From contig JACQGZ010000051.1 of the NCBI GenBank assembly GCA_016199305.1, positions 1 through 9,441 on the forward strand: a stretch of 9,441 nucleotides of DNA, written 5' to 3'. The stretch comes from Armatimonadota bacterium (GTDB lineage: Bacteria > Sysuimicrobiota > Sysuimicrobiia > Sysuimicrobiales > Humicultoraceae). The notes under the pieces were generated by a model, which saw only the letters and a list, made by a program, of their open reading frames with translations, was not told the origin of the DNA and did not search any database. Positions 8,197 through 9,441 of this stretch are shown here, piece by piece; positions within the stretch are counted from its first letter, which is position 1; each line of letters starts with the position of its first letter. Made by a program: the position numbers and the translations under genes.

Positions 8197-9441
8197 CTAG
8201 CGGCCGGGTCCGGAGCGACGGCGGTCGAGGCCGATGAAGCGGCTGTGCTCTCTGTCGAAGTACAACTCGATGGTCCCGGTGGGACCGTTGCGGTGCTTGG
8301 CGATGTGGATCTCGGCGATGTTCTTCTTCTCGGTCTGCTCGTTGTAGTAGTCCTCGCGGTAAATGAAGAGCACGAGATCGGCCACCTGCTCGAGCTCCCC
8401 CGAATTGTGAATAATTAGCCCATTGGCGACAAAGTTATGCGTTCCCGGCATGACAAGATCAAAGACCGCTTCCTTCCCGATCGGAGACACACTTGTCACT
8501 CTATCCCAAAGAAGATCGCTGGAAGCCATCCTCGAAATCCTTTCATTCCCACGCCGTTCCGCCAACAGGGCAGCCCTAGGTCTGTCCAAAGTCTTCCGTC
8601 GCTGCAGTCTGAAGCCCAGTTCCCTCCAGGTCACACCAAGTGCTGCCTTGGCTTTCCAGAGTTCCTCGGTCGCGGAGTATGGCAATCTGTCTCTCTGTGG
8701 CTTATGGCGCCTGGTGGCCAACTCCGCAAGGCATTGACTGACAAGCCTGTCCTTCCTCCCTTCGATCCCGATGAGATTGCAAACAGCGCCTAAATGAACT
8801 GGATCCTCCTCAAGAGTGTGTGGGTCTGCGCTGATGAATGAGATTGACTGGCGGCGCTGGTAGCTCCCGTCACCGACCAGGTAGCCCAACAGGCGCATCC
8901 GGTCAGCATTCAGCTGCGGAGGCTGAGGCCGGAATACAGGCAGCCGTCGCGCTGCTCCAACTAAGTCTCCGGGCTTGAATGCTGAAACCTTCTTCCATCC
9001 CTCCGGCGTCAGAATGGGATGGTTGGCCGTAGCCTTGAGGCGCCGTCCGGTGCTCGTGCGGATCTCAAAGACCTCATTGTCACCCTTCTCCAGGACAGCG
9101 GAGGGCCGCACCGGCACCAGCCGCCCGCGGCGATCGAGGGAGAGCAACCGCGGCCACTCCTCGCGGCCGGCGAGCTCGCCGACCCTGTGCCGCCGCCCGG
9201 TATCGGCGTCCCACACCACGGTGTCGGCGGTGACGCATTCCCTCAAATGCGACAGCTGCGGCCGGCGATTCCCCAACATCTCCACCGCCCGCGACAGTTG
9301 CGAGATGGCGATCACCGGCACGTTCAGTTCCTTGGCCAGCGACTTCGTGGCCCGGGCGATCTCCGAGATCTCCTGCGTTCGGTTCTCCGTGCGCTTGTAG
9401 GAGTGGATCATCTGCAGGTAGTCGATGATGATCAGCCCCAG
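8197..9441 (-). CDS. dnaB: Replicative DNA helicase DnaB, C-terminal part, interrupted by an intein
   Basis: This is the 3' portion of dnaB; the frame is open to the right edge, so the N-terminal domain, linker and Walker A are outside the window. The first visible codons give LGLIIIDYLQM, the Walker B strand of the RecA-like ATPase core, followed by QEISEIARATKSLAKELNVPVIAISQLSRAVE and LSHLRE. The 278-aa intein then intervenes, and the C-extein resumes with SGELEQVADLVLFIYREDYYN and AEIHIAKHRNGPTGTIELYF, ending in a short basic tail. Spliced, the junction gives LSHLRESGELEQVADLV, the conserved helicase segment that in E. coli reads LRESGSIEQDADL; the change from EQDAD to EQVAD is a small oddity. 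DnaB unwinds DNA at the replication fork as a hexamer. The Met codon at 9411 is internal (the Met of DYLQM) and is not the start. The in-window host part is 136 codons. Confidence 0.95.
   Translation of the reverse strand: MGLIIIDYLQMIHSYKRTENRTQEISEIARATKSLAKELNVPVIAISQLSRAVEMLGNRRPQLSHLRECVTADTVVWDADTGRRHRVGELAGREEWPRLLSLDRRGRLVPVRPSAVLEKGDNEVFEIRTSTGRRLKATANHPILTPEGWKKVSAFKPGDLVGAARRLPVFRPQPPQLNADRMRLLGYLVGDGSYQRRQSISFISADPHTLEEDPVHLGAVCNLIGIEGRKDRLVSQCLAELATRRHKPQRDRLPYSATEELWKAKAALGVTWRELGFRLQRRKTLDRPRAALLAERRGNERISRMASSDLLWDRVTSVSPIGKEAVFDLVMPGTHNFVANGLIIHNSGELEQVADLVLFIYREDYYNEQTEKKNIAEIHIAKHRNGPTGTIELYFDREHSRFIGLDRRRSGPGR
8404..9237 (-). mobile_element. DnaB intein with a reduced LAGLIDADG domain
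   Basis: This intein of 278 codons starts with Cys1 (codon 9235-9237) directly after LRE and ends with His-Asn (Asn codon 8404-8406); the +1 residue is Ser. Splicing blocks are clear: the CVTADTVVW start, block B LKATANHPILTPEGW with TxxH, and blocks F/G VFDLVMPGTHNFVANGLIIHN. One endonuclease motif is seen, LLGYLVGDG (about intein residues 117-125). I find no second LAGLIDADG motif in the following 130 residues, although the later MASSDLLWDRVTSV segment common in such inteins is kept. The endonuclease is probably degraded while splicing is preserved, as expected for an intein in an essential gene. By hand count the N-terminal splicing part has about 80% GC (9121-9180) and parts of the centre only 50-60% (8461-8580). 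Confidence 0.92.

Noticed and set aside
8437..8793. Plus-strand frame inside the DnaB intein
   Set aside because: It is antisense to an intact intein frame and has no recognisable product.
9409..9411. ATG as a start of a 404-aa protein at the right end
   Set aside because: The frame continues upstream to the edge with Walker B residues; this Met belongs to the DYLQM motif of DnaB.

Overview
This 9.4 kb, GC-rich window carries six genes, all on the minus strand. Read in the direction of transcription (right to left) they are: the 3' part of dnaB (replicative helicase, running off the right edge), a membrane transporter-like/spermidine-synthase fusion, an M32 (Taq-type) carboxypeptidase, a broken SAM-dependent methyltransferase, a SplB/Rv2578c-like radical SAM protein, and citrate synthase. 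Gaps are short (30-144 bp). I see no RNA gene, CRISPR array or transposon, and no gene-free stretch over 300 bases.

The organism looks like a high-GC bacterium using the standard code, with TAG, TAA and TGA all ending genes. The operator upstream of the radical SAM gene is the LexA box type CGAAC-N4-GTTCG, known from Firmicutes, Actinobacteria and some related phyla. That fits a Gram-positive or Chloroflexi-like lineage, possibly an uncultured one. The phylum cannot be fixed from this window.

Two genes carry inteins. The dnaB intein (278 aa) sits at LRE|SG. It keeps its splicing blocks but has only one recognisable LAGLIDADG motif. The radical SAM intein (345 aa) has both LAGLIDADG motifs. 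It is inserted inside the CxxxCxxC iron-sulfur motif, and its own nucleophile Cys1 stands in for the third cluster cysteine until splicing replaces it with the +1 Cys. Both inteins contain stretches of clearly lower GC than their hosts.

The most coherent story centres on the radical SAM gene. Its promoter has a consensus -35 (TTGACA), a near-consensus -10 (TATATT) and a perfect 14-bp LexA palindrome between them. This implies a DNA-damage-induced protein whose activity also depends on splicing at its own metal-binding motif. The remaining genes are mostly housekeeping: TCA-cycle entry, peptide turnover and polyamine-like chemistry. The methyltransferase is cut by two consecutive in-frame TGA codons followed directly by an ATG.
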